64,000 nucleotides of DNA. Origin: an uncultured Oscillospiraceae bacterium. GTDB lineage: Bacteria > Bacillota > Clostridia > Oscillospirales > Acutalibacteraceae. Location: contig UQLQ01000008.1 in the NCBI GenBank assembly GCA_900541905.1, forward strand, positions 1-64,000. Direction: 5' to 3'. The notes beneath the pieces were generated by a model that ran no database searches, was not told the origin of the DNA, and saw only the letters and a program-made list of their open reading frames with translations. Position 1 is the first letter of the stretch. Each line of letters begins with the position of its first letter. Shown one piece after another: positions 34,999 through 44,358 of this stretch. The position numbers and the translations under genes were made by a program.

Positions 34999-35952
34999 TT
35001 ATTGATAGAGCACATAAATATGATACTCTCCATTATTATCCGCTTTTAACAGAATATTAAAACGATGCCCATCCATACTGCCGGTACTGCTTGTTACTGA
35101 CTGAGCCGCATTATCAATCATCCAAGCACATTTGCTCCAAAGTGATTCCGGTGCATCTTGATACCAGCCGTCTCCTGTATATTCTTCAAAATATTCAGCA
35201 GAATCAGCCGACAACGCAGTATCCAACGTAAATCCTTTTCCTATTCCGTAAGCTACCATATCTGCATAAATAGCATCTTTGTCGTAAGGGGCATCATAAG
35301 CGGTTTTTGCACGTACCGTTACAACACAAGCAGAAGATTTTCCATTGGAGGTAGTCGCTGTAATCACTGCCACACCCGGAGATTTTCCTGTTACTACACC
35401 GCTTTCTACGGTTGCTACAGATTCATTGCTGCTTTTCCATGTTATCTTTTTATCCGTTGCCTGATTAGGATATACTTCTGCTGTTAGTGTCACTGTTTTT
35501 CCTACCAACAACTTTTTGTCTACAGCATCCAAGGATACCTTACCTACAGCGGTTGTTGTGTTGTTTTGACCATTGTTTGTACCGTTTCCGCCATTATCTG
35601 TACCGCCATTGGTATTTCCTCCCTCTAAGCTTCCTTGCGTACCGGTTCCACCTGTCACTCCGTCATAATTCGGATCGATATAAACAGGTTTTTGTACACC
35701 GCCGCCTTCTGCAAGTTCACTCTCTGTTGAAGAAGTATCCTCCATAGAACTGACTTCACTGGCATCACCTGAGGCCGGCTGGTCTTTTCCCGGCTGTCCT
35801 CCTGCCAGAAAAATGGAACATAATGTAACAATTAAAACAATGAGAATGCATACAATAACTGTAATGATAATGGCAATCTTTCTTTTTTTATGATGGTCCG
35901 TCGGCACTTTTGGCTCTGTGGACGCCTTTGGCAATTGTTCTTTTTCGCTCAT
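34999..35952 (-). CDS. membrane-anchored Ig-like (BIG2) surface protein
   Basis: A 317-residue protein. A short cytoplasmic part (SEKEQLPKASTEPK) leads into one membrane segment (IAIIITVIVCILIVLIVTLC, about residues 24-43), then a Ser/Glu-rich stretch and a Gly/Asn/Thr-rich linker (about 95-140). A BIG2 domain follows (ending VTGKSPGVAVITATTSNGKS) and then a C-terminal domain of about 90 residues that I do not recognise. The ATG at 35952 follows AAGGAG. It is probably displayed on the surface; no enzyme motif is seen. Confidence 0.8.
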   Translation of the reverse strand: MSEKEQLPKASTEPKVPTDHHKKRKIAIIITVIVCILIVLIVTLCSIFLAGGQPGKDQPASGDASEVSSMEDTSSTESELAEGGGVQKPVYIDPNYDGVTGGTGTQGSLEGGNTNGGTDNGGNGTNNGQNNTTTAVGKVSLDAVDKKLLVGKTVTLTAEVYPNQATDKKITWKSSNESVATVESGVVTGKSPGVAVITATTSNGKSSACVVTVRAKTAYDAPYDKDAIYADMVAYGIGKGFTLDTALSADSAEYFEEYTGDGWYQDAPESLWSKCAWMIDNAAQSVTSSTGSMDGHRFNILLKADNNGEYHIYVLYQ

Positions 35953-36119
35953 TTCAAACTCCTTCTCAATCAAATCATATGTAACTATGCCAATACAATA
36001 TGAAAACGCTATTATTTTAACATAGTACAGCCGATTTTTCAACGAAAAATTATACTAATAGTAAAAACTAAGATGAATATTCCATTTGTATGCGTTTTTG
36101 ATACCATAAATTCCATATA

Positions 36120-36152
36120 AAAACAGCAGCAAAAAATCTCGCTGCTGTTTTT
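36120..36152 (-). terminator. terminator after phoR
   Basis: AAAACAGCAGC and GCTGCTGTTTT arms with a 10-base loop and a T run on the minus strand end the pst-pho transcript. Confidence 0.85.
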
Positions 36153-36160
36153 ATGATATA

Positions 36161-37918
36161 TTAAGATTTTTCCGGCAATAACAGCGGCAGACGCACCGTA
36201 AATGTAGTTCCTACCCCGGGCGTGCTTTCCACACTTACTTCTCCGCCATATAATACTGCCAAATGCTTTACGATAGACAAGCCAAGCCCCGTACCTCCAA
36301 TTGCTCTTGACCTACTGGTATCTACACGATAAAAACGCTCAAACAATCTGTTAAAATGTTCTTCTTCAATTCCAATTCCTGTATCTTGAATGCGAATCAC
36401 TGCCATTTGTCTCGATTCCTCTGCAGTAATTTTAACAGAACCGTTTGGTTTATTGTATTTGATTGCATTTTCAATCAGATTACCAAGCATTTGCTGCAAG
36501 CGTGATGAGGAACATGCAACACAAATGCCGTCTTTTAACTCTACCTTGAGAGTAATGTTCGCTTTTTCGGCAATTGGGTATAATCTTGCCACTGTTTCAC
36601 GGATTTCCTGGGCTACATCACACCGTTGCTCTGTACTGTCGGGCTTTGCATTTTCAATCTGGGACAATACCAACATGTCATCAATTAAATGATGCAACCG
36701 TTCCGCTTCGATATCCAAAACATCATAGAAATATCTGCGGGTCTCCTCATCTCTGTCAGCACTTTTGAGCAATTCAATGCTGCCGCGTATTGCTGTAAGC
36801 GGTGTTTTCAGCTCATGCGTCACATTGGCAACAAATTCACTCCGCAGCTGTTCCAACTTGCTGACATGAGTCACATCTGCAATTACCGCCAGTACCGCCG
36901 ATTCTTTATTATTCTGAATGGGGGTTGCATAAACCGTGAAGATTCGTTCCCCCTGTGGGCTTGCTGCTGAAACAACAGTATCTTTGATTACTTTTTCTTC
37001 TTTTAATGCTTGATTCATAAATGCGGCAATTTTACCAACCAATAGACTGCCTTCAAAAGATTTACCTGTTTGTAACGTGGTAACTCCAAGCATTTGTTTG
37101 GCACTGTCATTCAAGAACAAAATCATATTATCTGCATTTACGGCAAGTACACCGTCATGCATTCCTTGCAAAACACCTTCCAATTGATGCTGTTTGCTCT
37201 TCATTTCGTCAATTGCGTGCTGTGTATTATCTGCCATTAAATTAAATGTACGAGCCAAATTTCCCATTTCATCCGTGTAAATTCCCTCTACACGACTGGT
37301 ATAATCTCCCTCTGCAATTTTTAAAGAAGCATCTGATAGCTTTTTCAGCGGTTTTGAAAGTTTGGTAAAAATCACCCATGTCACCAGCACTACAATGATA
37401 CTTCCTACAACGCCTGCAATCATGGCATACATCCATACCATAGTAACTGCATGGTTCATTTCCTCTGTAGGCAACGCTGCCCTTAAAAAATAACGGTCTC
37501 CCACTTGTACCGCAGCATAATAATATTCTTTCTGAACGCTGTCACTTTTGCGGGTGTCATAGCCAATATCTTCTTTTTGTGCTTGCTGTATTTCAGGGCG
37601 ATAAAGATGATTTTCTGCAGGAAGTGTGCCTTGTTCGCCGATTCCGCTGTCTCCAATGACATTTCCTCCGGAATCTAAAATGGTAATTCGGATTTCTTGA
37701 CCTTTTTCCTGCAATTCTTTTCCTATTTTAACGGCGAACCCTTGAGGATCTTGTCCAATATCATCTACCTGAGATTCCATCATCGCCAATATGGAATCCA
37801 GTCTCCGCGTAAATTCCAATTGATATTGATCCTGAACCAATTTGGCTGCCAAAGCAAACGCAACAAGAAAGCCGACTATGATAATCGCTGCTGTACTTGC
37901 CATCAAGCGCTTTCTCAT
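36161..37918 (-). CDS. phoR: phosphate-regulon-type sensor histidine kinase
   Basis: A 585-residue sensor. Two membrane segments (about residues 9-28 and 162-186) flank an extracytoplasmic domain. HAMP (SDASLKIAEGDYTSRVEGIY), a PAS domain (about 245-340), HisKA with phospho-His in NVTHELKTPLTAIRGS (about 370) and HATPase with GGTGLGLSIVKHLA follow. This is the PhoR/WalK layout. The partner regulator is 12 bases upstream and the Pst transporter genes precede it, so the phosphate role is well supported by context. Confidence 0.9.
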   Translation of the reverse strand: MRKRLMASTAAIIIVGFLVAFALAAKLVQDQYQLEFTRRLDSILAMMESQVDDIGQDPQGFAVKIGKELQEKGQEIRITILDSGGNVIGDSGIGEQGTLPAENHLYRPEIQQAQKEDIGYDTRKSDSVQKEYYYAAVQVGDRYFLRAALPTEEMNHAVTMVWMYAMIAGVVGSIIVVLVTWVIFTKLSKPLKKLSDASLKIAEGDYTSRVEGIYTDEMGNLARTFNLMADNTQHAIDEMKSKQHQLEGVLQGMHDGVLAVNADNMILFLNDSAKQMLGVTTLQTGKSFEGSLLVGKIAAFMNQALKEEKVIKDTVVSAASPQGERIFTVYATPIQNNKESAVLAVIADVTHVSKLEQLRSEFVANVTHELKTPLTAIRGSIELLKSADRDEETRRYFYDVLDIEAERLHHLIDDMLVLSQIENAKPDSTEQRCDVAQEIRETVARLYPIAEKANITLKVELKDGICVACSSSRLQQMLGNLIENAIKYNKPNGSVKITAEESRQMAVIRIQDTGIGIEEEHFNRLFERFYRVDTSRSRAIGGTGLGLSIVKHLAVLYGGEVSVESTPGVGTTFTVRLPLLLPEKS

Positions 37919-37930
37919 AATCGGCCCCCT

Positions 37931-38626
37931 TTATTCACCAACAAATTTATAACCAACCCCACGCACTGTTTGTAACAGCTGCGGCGTATCCGGATTATCT
38001 TCAATTTTTTGACGCAGATAGCGCACATGCACATCTACTGTACGGGTATCTCCAAAATATTCCACTCCCCATACTCTGTCCAGAAGCGTATCTCTTGTCA
38101 ATACTCGTCCGGAATTGCGCATTAACATAACCAATAAATCAAACTCTTTTGCAGTAAGCTCTATTGACTTATCACCTTTAGTTACAGTGTGCGAAACAAT
38201 GTCGACAGTAATATCTCCGCCCTTAATTTTTTCTTCTTGCTGCGGTGGAACTTGATTTTCCGTACGACGCAGCACCGCGCGTACACGTGCGCAAACTTCT
38301 TTTACGCCAAACGGTTTTACAATATAATCGTCTGCTCCCAATTCAAGTCCCAATACCTTGTCCACTTCGGCACCACGTGCGGTAAGCAACAAAATAGGAA
38401 TATATTTGGTGTCTTCCTCGCTACGCAAAGAACGGCATATGGTCAAGCCATCCGGGGGCGGCATCATCCAATCTAAAATGATAGCGTCCGGTTTTCGCTT
38501 TTGAATTGCTTCCAATAGAGAATTACCATCTGTAAACGTAGCTGTCTCAAAGCCTTCATCTTTGAGACCAAACGCTACTAATTTACAAATATTCGGTTCA
38601 TCGTCTGTCACATAAACCAACGCCAT
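37931..38626 (-). CDS. phoB: PhoB/PhoP-type response regulator
   Basis: A 231-residue OmpR-family regulator. The receiver has VTDDEPNI, phospho-Asp in PDAIILDWMMPPPDG (about residue 52) and KPFGVKEV near 104. The winged helix contains TRTVDVHVRYLRQKIEDN (about 190-207). The ATG at 38626 has GGGTGGAG upstream; an ATG four codons earlier is less well placed. It lies between phoU and phoR. Its expected targets include the Pho box upstream of pstS. Confidence 0.9.
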   Translation of the reverse strand: MALVYVTDDEPNICKLVAFGLKDEGFETATFTDGNSLLEAIQKRKPDAIILDWMMPPPDGLTICRSLRSEEDTKYIPILLLTARGAEVDKVLGLELGADDYIVKPFGVKEVCARVRAVLRRTENQVPPQQEEKIKGGDITVDIVSHTVTKGDKSIELTAKEFDLLVMLMRNSGRVLTRDTLLDRVWGVEYFGDTRTVDVHVRYLRQKIEDNPDTPQLLQTVRGVGYKFVGE

Positions 38627-38644
38627 ATTTTTCTCCACCCTTTA

Positions 38645-39352
38645 TTATGATTCTTCTTCAGAATCGTTTCCTGCACGTACATACGGACTGGACAATTCGT
38701 GCTTGTTCAAGTCAGGATGTTCGCCTGTTTCAATATAAATAACCCACTCTGCAATATTGGTTGCATGGTCGGCCATGCGTTCTGCATATTTTGTAATCAA
38801 TAATAAATCTACATCGCCCATAACATTGGAACTTTGAGCGATTGTGCTGCTGATTTCCAAAATCACCTTGGAAAATAAATTATCTACATAGTCATCACTG
38901 GCACAAATATCTTTTGCTTCTTCCACATCACGACTGATAAATACATCCATAGCGCGGCGGAACATATCTCTTGCCGCTTCCATCATTTGAATAATTTTGG
39001 ATACAATCAGACTGTTTCCGTAAACTTGTCCCGTGCTTAAAATTTCACAAACATCAGCACATTGGTCGCCTTCGCGCTCAATATCGGTCAAAATTTTCAA
39101 ACATGCGGCAATCATTCTTAAATCTTTTGCAATTGGCTGCTGCAATGCAATTAAATTTAAGCATAAGATTTCCGTTTTATGCTCTTTACGGTCAATTTCA
39201 TGGTCATGCTCTGCAACATACTTCGCTTTTTCTATATCTACTGTACGCAGACATTCAATTGTTTTTTCAAATCTGTCATCTACAGTGTTGCCCAAATCAG
39301 TCATTTCTCTAACAAGTTCTTCCAATTCATGGTCAAATAGTTTTCTTGGCAT
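38645..39352 (-). CDS. phoU: phosphate-specific transport regulator PhoU
   Basis: A 235-residue helical protein made of two PhoU repeats. Each repeat has the metal-binding pattern, visible as IEREGDQCADVCEIL (about residues 90-104) and KYAERMADHATNIAEW (about 190-205). PhoU links the state of the Pst transporter to the PhoR kinase. It sits between pstB and phoB, the standard order. The C-terminal 15 residues are acidic and variable. Confidence 0.95.
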   Translation of the reverse strand: MPRKLFDHELEELVREMTDLGNTVDDRFEKTIECLRTVDIEKAKYVAEHDHEIDRKEHKTEILCLNLIALQQPIAKDLRMIAACLKILTDIEREGDQCADVCEILSTGQVYGNSLIVSKIIQMMEAARDMFRRAMDVFISRDVEEAKDICASDDYVDNLFSKVILEISSTIAQSSNVMGDVDLLLITKYAERMADHATNIAEWVIYIETGEHPDLNKHELSSPYVRAGNDSEEES

Positions 39353-39457
39353 ACCTGTTACCTCCAGCCTTTGAAACGTATTGTTTCATATAGTATATCC
39401 ATAATATCTTAGCATTTTTCTATGGAATTGTAAACATTTCCATAACATAACACAAAA

Positions 39458-40234
39458 TTAACCAAAACGGCCGGTAATGTAACGTTCGGTTCTTTCGTCT
39501 TTTGGATTATTGAACATGGTTTGTGTATCCGTATATTCCACAATTTCTCCTGTTAGGAAAAACGCTGTTTTATCCGCAATACGTGCAGCTTGTTGCATAT
39601 TGTGGGTTACGATAATAACCGTATATTTTTCACGCAAATCATCCATCAAATCCTCAATTTTCAAAGTAGAAATTGGGTCCAAAGCGGATGTTGGTTCATC
39701 CATTAAAATAATATCGGGCTCTACAGCCAACGCACGTGCAATACATAAACGCTGCTGCTGTCCGCCGGACATACCCAATGCGGATTTTTTCAAACGGTCT
39801 TTTACCTCATCCCATAACGCTGCACTGCGAAGAGAACTTTCTACAATTTCGTCCAGCTTGGATTTTGCTTTGATACCGTGTACCCTTGGGCCATAGGCAA
39901 TGTTATCATAAATAGACATTGGAAATGGATTTGCTTTCTGGAACACCATTCCTGCACGTTTTCTCAACAGATTGATATCTGTACGAGGGTCGTAAATATC
40001 CTCTCCGTCAATGGTAATTTTACCAGTAATTTTACAACCGTCTACCAAATCGTTCATACGGTTTAATGTCTTCAAACAAGTAGATTTACCGCAGCCGGAA
40101 GGACCGATAAACGCAGTTACTTTGTTTGCCGGAATATCAATATTAAGACCCTTTAATGCATGAAAATCGCCGTAATATAGATTCAAGTCTCTAACGGAAA
40201 CTTTTGCGTTGGGATTGATTTCTGTACTACTCAT
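39458..40234 (-). CDS. pstB: phosphate ABC transporter ATP-binding protein
   Basis: A 258-residue ABC ATPase. It has Walker A GPSGCGKSTCLK (about residues 43-54), signature MSGGQQQRLCIARALA (about 152-167), Walker B IILMDEPTSALDP and the H-loop IIVTHNMQQA. The FQKANPFPMSIYDNIAYGPR segment is specific to PstB. It follows pstA by 6 bases. Length is normal. Confidence 0.97.
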   Translation of the reverse strand: MSSTEINPNAKVSVRDLNLYYGDFHALKGLNIDIPANKVTAFIGPSGCGKSTCLKTLNRMNDLVDGCKITGKITIDGEDIYDPRTDINLLRKRAGMVFQKANPFPMSIYDNIAYGPRVHGIKAKSKLDEIVESSLRSAALWDEVKDRLKKSALGMSGGQQQRLCIARALAVEPDIILMDEPTSALDPISTLKIEDLMDDLREKYTVIIVTHNMQQAARIADKTAFFLTGEIVEYTDTQTMFNNPKDERTERYITGRFG

Positions 40235-40240
40235 GTGCTA

Positions 40241-41167
40241 CTATCCTTTCTTTAATACCTTAGAAAGCAAGCTTGCCAAACGGTTTAATATAAAGATAAA
40301 AATTAATAAAACAGAAGCTGTTGCAAATGCAACGTTCAAGGCATCCGGAGAAGCCGCTTCTCTTGCTGTTTGATACAAATGCAATGTAAGTGTACGTCCG
40401 CTGGACATAATTTGAGAAAAGAAACCGCTCGGCATATTGTAGGATAAACCTGAAGTAAACAGCAATGCAGCCGATTCACCAACAATACGGCCCATTGCCA
40501 AAATGACCGCTGTCAATACGCCCGGCATAGCGCAAGGCAAGACAATTCCCATAATAACACGGAATTTTCCGGCACCCAGTGCCAAAGCACCTTCTTTATA
40601 GGAACCCGGAACTGCCAGTAACGCTTCCTCGGTTGTACGAATGATAGTCGGAAGCACACAAATGGCCATGGTTAAGCAGCCGGCAATGATAGATGTTTGC
40701 AGTCTGAACAAAATACAGAATACCGTATAACCGAACAGACCAAATATGATAGATGGAATGCCGGAAAGAACTTCTGTAGTAAAACGAATTGCACGAACAA
40801 GTTTTCCCTGCTTTGCATATTGCGTCAGATAAATTGCCGCAGAAATACCAATCGGAGCCGATATCAACAAGGTAATGACTACAATATATAAGGTATTAAT
40901 AATCATAGGTAGAATACCCTTCATACTTGCCCTTGTTTCCGAATACGGTGAAGAAAGGAACGACCATGTGATATGGGGAATACCATTCCATAAAATATAG
41001 CCGATAATCCCAATCAAAGCCGCTACTGTAATGGCAGTTGCGGTGTAAATGACAACTCTTAATACAATATCAGAAGTATGTCTTTTTTTCTGATATAACG
41101 ATTGCGGTTTATGGGGTTCCGGATTCTGTGCTGTATCTTGAGACACAGCTGCAGCATTACTTGACAT
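40241..41167 (-). CDS. pstA: phosphate ABC transporter permease PstA
   Basis: A 308-residue permease with six membrane segments and the cytoplasmic EAA loop that contacts PstB (TEEALLAVPGSYKEGALALGAG, split here as TEEALLAVPGSYKE and GALALGAGK, about residues 185-207). The Gln/Pro-rich N-terminus (about 1-30) is cytoplasmic. Its start overlaps the pstC stop by 11 bases, indicating coupled translation of the two permeases. Confidence 0.95.
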   Translation of the reverse strand: MSSNAAAVSQDTAQNPEPHKPQSLYQKKRHTSDIVLRVVIYTATAITVAALIGIIGYILWNGIPHITWSFLSSPYSETRASMKGILPMIINTLYIVVITLLISAPIGISAAIYLTQYAKQGKLVRAIRFTTEVLSGIPSIIFGLFGYTVFCILFRLQTSIIAGCLTMAICVLPTIIRTTEEALLAVPGSYKEGALALGAGKFRVIMGIVLPCAMPGVLTAVILAMGRIVGESAALLFTSGLSYNMPSGFFSQIMSSGRTLTLHLYQTAREAASPDALNVAFATASVLLIFIFILNRLASLLSKVLKKG

Positions 41168-42548
41168 TCACTTTCGCTCCTTTCCTTGAAATAATTGTGA
41201 AGGAGATATTTACAATCATAATAAAGATAAATAACACCAAACCGATTGCAAATAATGCCTGTCGATGTAGACCTGACGCATAGGACATTTCCATTGCAAT
41301 ACCGGTTGTTAAAAATCTTGTGGTGCCCAATAAGGTCGGCATATTGGCAACATTACCTGCAACCATAATCACAGCCATAGTTTCACCAATTGCTCTGCCC
41401 ACGCCTAGAATAACACCTGACAGAATACCTGACCTTGCTGCTGGAATGGTCACTTTAAAAATGGTTCTGATTGGTGTAGCCCCCAGTCCCAATGAAGCCT
41501 CTCTGTAAGACTTTGGTACAGCTCTGAGTGCGTTCTCAGTAACGTTTACAATGGTTGGTATTACCATAATCGCCAAAATAATAATCGCCGCCAGCAAACT
41601 GTCGCCAATGGTTTTACCCGGGAACATGGCTCTGATTGCGGGAACAATCACAAGCATGCCAAAGAAACCGTATACAACCGATGGGATACCTGCCAACAAT
41701 TCAATTGCCGGATGAATAATTTTTGCAACTCTTGGTCTTGCAATTTCGGTCAAAAATACTGCAGTTAAAATACCAATTGGAACGCCTATGATAATTGCGC
41801 CCACAGTACCGCAGATAGAAGCTAAAATTAAAGGTAAAATACCAAACTGATTGGTAGAGGCATCCCACGTGGTACCGAATAAGAACTTGAAAACACCTAT
41901 CTCCGCCATAGCAGGAATACCTGCTGAGAAAATGTACACTGTAATGGTTAATACTGCCGCAATAGATACGCATGCAAACGTAAGGAAAATTGCTCTGGCC
42001 AACTTCTCAACACCCTGTGTGGAGAGAGAAAGAACTGCGCAAACCAACCCGGCTACCAAAACGTAAATAAACGGAACCATATAACCAACTGTAACGTGAC
42101 TAATGTTTAAAGCAGTAACGTCAGATTGAATGCTTGCCGTTGAAATTAATACCACAAGCGGTGTAATTGCAGAAATAATAAACGATAGTCCCGACAAAAC
42201 CGGACGTTTAAAGAAAATAAGAATGGTACCTGCCAATGCAAATACAGCACCGGCAATGACTGCAATTCTAATCAAAACTGGGATACCAATCAAAGCGCTG
42301 GTTGTACCGGTTTCCACACGGAATCCACTTGCAATTAATAAATCCAAACCACTGGTTACATATTTTGTATCCTTAAATACAAACTGTGCATACGGCAGGA
42401 AAAACATGACAACTGATCCGACACCAAATACCATTGTGATGATGCGCTTAATCAAATTCACTTTTTCCAATTTTTTTTGAGCCGTAAGGTCATTCATTGA
42501 AATACCCATTACTCCACCAATTCCTTCTTCCAACTTACGGTTATGCAT
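41157..42548 (-). CDS. pstC: phosphate ABC transporter permease PstC with an extra N-terminal membrane domain
   Basis: A 463-residue protein. The C-terminal ~290 residues are a standard PstC (IFSAGIPAMAEIGVFKFLFG, then EAA loop ENALRAVPKSYREASLGLGA). The first ~170 residues add about four membrane segments (near 34-52, 78-108, 114-140, 152-175) not found in the usual ~300-residue PstC. The ATG at 42548 overlaps the pstS TAA; ATGs 13 and 17 codons later, after GGTGGAG, are alternatives. Confidence 0.9.
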   Translation of the reverse strand: MHNRKLEEGIGGVMGISMNDLTAQKKLEKVNLIKRIITMVFGVGSVVMFFLPYAQFVFKDTKYVTSGLDLLIASGFRVETGTTSALIGIPVLIRIAVIAGAVFALAGTILIFFKRPVLSGLSFIISAITPLVVLISTASIQSDVTALNISHVTVGYMVPFIYVLVAGLVCAVLSLSTQGVEKLARAIFLTFACVSIAAVLTITVYIFSAGIPAMAEIGVFKFLFGTTWDASTNQFGILPLILASICGTVGAIIIGVPIGILTAVFLTEIARPRVAKIIHPAIELLAGIPSVVYGFFGMLVIVPAIRAMFPGKTIGDSLLAAIIILAIMVIPTIVNVTENALRAVPKSYREASLGLGATPIRTIFKVTIPAARSGILSGVILGVGRAIGETMAVIMVAGNVANMPTLLGTTRFLTTGIAMEMSYASGLHRQALFAIGLVLFIFIMIVNISFTIISRKGAKVNVK

Positions 42549-43411
42549 TACCCATTTTTATTGGCTGTGCCAATTAAACCAACATCTTTAATAATTTGCT
42601 GCCCTTCTGAGGATTCTATAAATTCAAACCATGCATTAATTAACGCACTGTCTGTTCCCTTTTTATAAATCTGGATAAACGGACGCTGTACGGTATAAGT
42701 ACCGTTTTCTATATTTTCTTCCGTTGCCTCGACACCGTCTACTTTACATGCTACTACACTGTCGTTCAAAGATTCCAGCGAAACGTATCCGATTGCAGAA
42801 ATATCACTGGATATTTTGGTAACAATTTCACCGGTTGAAGAAAGCTCTGCTGCATATACCGGAGATTCTATGCTGAAAATAGATTCAAATCCATCTCTGG
42901 TTCCGGATGCAGCCTCTCTTCCCAATGTGGTAATCGCTTTATTCTGGCCGCCAAGCTCACTCCAGTTTGTGATTTCACCTGTAAAAATCTTTTCGATTTG
43001 TTCTGTTGTCAAATCCTGTACCGGATTGTCTTTATGCACTGCAATAGCAATTCCGTCAATCGCAATTTGCTTTATCTCAAATTCATCCGGATTTTCACTT
43101 TCTTTTAAATCTCTGGACATATCTCCAATCAAAGCAATACCCGAACGTACAGAGTTTGGTGCATCACCGGAACCGGTTCCGCTTTTTTCTACAGAAACAC
43201 CGGGATACTTTTCGCTGAATGCCTCTCCCAAAGCTTGGCACACTCTTGTCATAGAAGTAGAACCGTTTAATGTTAATTTACCTGCAACTGTTCCACTCAT
43301 ATCCTGGCTTTCAGATAATTTGGTTCCTACAATTTCAGGACCGCAGCCTGTAAGTAAACCAACTGAAGCTACTAATATTATTATGGTAAGCAGGGATAAA
43401 AATCTCTTCAT
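42548..43411 (-). CDS. pstS: phosphate-binding lipoprotein PstS
   Basis: A 287-residue extracytoplasmic binding protein. A lipoprotein signal ends in GLLTGCGPE, with the lipid-anchored Cys at about residue 23. The phosphate-binding signature follows: LTLNGSTSMTRV (about 47-58), KSGTGSGDAPNSV, and LGREAASGTRDGFES (about 165-179). It is the first gene of the pst-pho operon, and a Pho box lies upstream at 43466-43483. Confidence 0.95.
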   Translation of the reverse strand: MKRFLSLLTIIILVASVGLLTGCGPEIVGTKLSESQDMSGTVAGKLTLNGSTSMTRVCQALGEAFSEKYPGVSVEKSGTGSGDAPNSVRSGIALIGDMSRDLKESENPDEFEIKQIAIDGIAIAVHKDNPVQDLTTEQIEKIFTGEITNWSELGGQNKAITTLGREAASGTRDGFESIFSIESPVYAAELSSTGEIVTKISSDISAIGYVSLESLNDSVVACKVDGVEATEENIENGTYTVQRPFIQIYKKGTDSALINAWFEFIESSEGQQIIKDVGLIGTANKNG

Positions 43412-43465
43412 CCTTGTTTAACCTCCAACCACTCATTTTATGTCTGTTCTATTTTAATTCTACAA

Positions 43466-43483
43466 TGTTAAATCTATGTTAAA
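43466..43483 (-). promoter_or_regulatory. Pho box upstream of pstS
   Basis: On the minus strand TTTAACA occurs twice, at 43477-43483 and 43466-43472, exactly 11 bases apart. Tandem TTAACA-type repeats with an 11-base period are the known PhoP/PhoB recognition pattern in Firmicutes. They lie about 55 bases from the pstS ATG, and the regulator is encoded in the same operon. Confidence 0.75.
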
Positions 43484-43578
43484 TTCCTTTTAGAAAGTTC
43501 TAAAAAAGTTCATAATTGGTGTTCTTTTCATATGTAAACCATAGTAAATCTTAAAAATATAGTTATGATAAAAAAGGC

Positions 43579-43607
43579 AAAAGCACTATGAATCTCATAG
43601 CGCTTTT
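43579..43607 (-). terminator. terminator after the DUF6514-like gene
   Basis: AAAAGCACTATGA and TCATAGCGCTTTT form a 13-base stem with one mismatch and a 3-base loop, followed by a T-rich region on the minus strand. Confidence 0.75.
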
Positions 43608-43647
43608 GAAATATTTCACGTAACTTTGCTTTTATTGTATTAAATTT

Positions 43648-43893
43648 TTAAATTTGGTCTTTTACAATCTCTTTCAGTTGTTCAGGAAACACAATTCCTC
43701 TCACCAATTTATAATATAAACGCTTTGCATCAATCGTGCTTCTGGTAATTTGCTCACATTTAGAGCAAAGTGTCTCATTTTCTTTTTCTTGCAGTATTGT
43801 AATGGAGTAACCTTCTTTCCTGCTTCCTGTTAAATAATACTTTAAAATACATTTTCCGTGATCAACCACAACTCTCCCAAATAATCTTCTCAT
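43648..43893 (-). CDS. small conserved protein, DUF6514-like
   Basis: An 81-residue protein. The pattern CILKYYLTGSRKEGYSITIL, a short Cys pair (CSKCEQ, about residues 44-49) and the C-terminal LVRGIVFPEQLKEIVKD resemble the DUF6514 proteins of Clostridia. No transmembrane segment is seen. It is monocistronic and ends at a terminator. The function of this family is unknown to me. Confidence 0.6.
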   Translation of the reverse strand: MRRLFGRVVVDHGKCILKYYLTGSRKEGYSITILQEKENETLCSKCEQITRSTIDAKRLYYKLVRGIVFPEQLKEIVKDQI

Positions 43894-44358
43894 TTACATT
43901 CTCCTATTTTCAAGCTTAATGGTAAAACAAATTTCGTGAAATATTTTCACTATTATCATACGTAATCGCAAACAAAAACACAATCAAAACAATACTGAAA
44001 ATGTGTAGAAAATATCAATACTGCCATATATACGGGAAGCAAAGCAGAAAAAGCATATATCTTGTTACTTCCTATTTTATTACAAGATTGTAATTACTTG
44101 AGTGTTGAAGAAAAATGTAAAACTTTACATAAATGATATAAAAAACATAACTCTTTTTAAACACATTAAATCTTAAAATAGCATTTGGTCTATTATGTAC
44201 TCACATTCAACAATTTCAACGATTTTCAACTAAACAAGCAAATTTGTAATTTATTTACAAATGAATGAAATAATTTCACACTTTATGTTATTTATCTTAA
44301 CAATTTGCTTATATTAGAATAGCAACATGGCAAATTTTGTATTTAAAGGGTGAAATTT
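43894..44358. other. intergenic region before the dockerin protein gene
   Basis: These 465 AT-rich bases separate divergent genes. I see no open frame with a ribosome site. TTATCT and TAGAAT near 44292-44320 could be a weak plus-strand promoter for the dockerin gene. Several short inverted pieces such as TGTAAA/TTTACA (about 44107-44120) are present but give no clear regulatory call. Confidence 0.4.
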
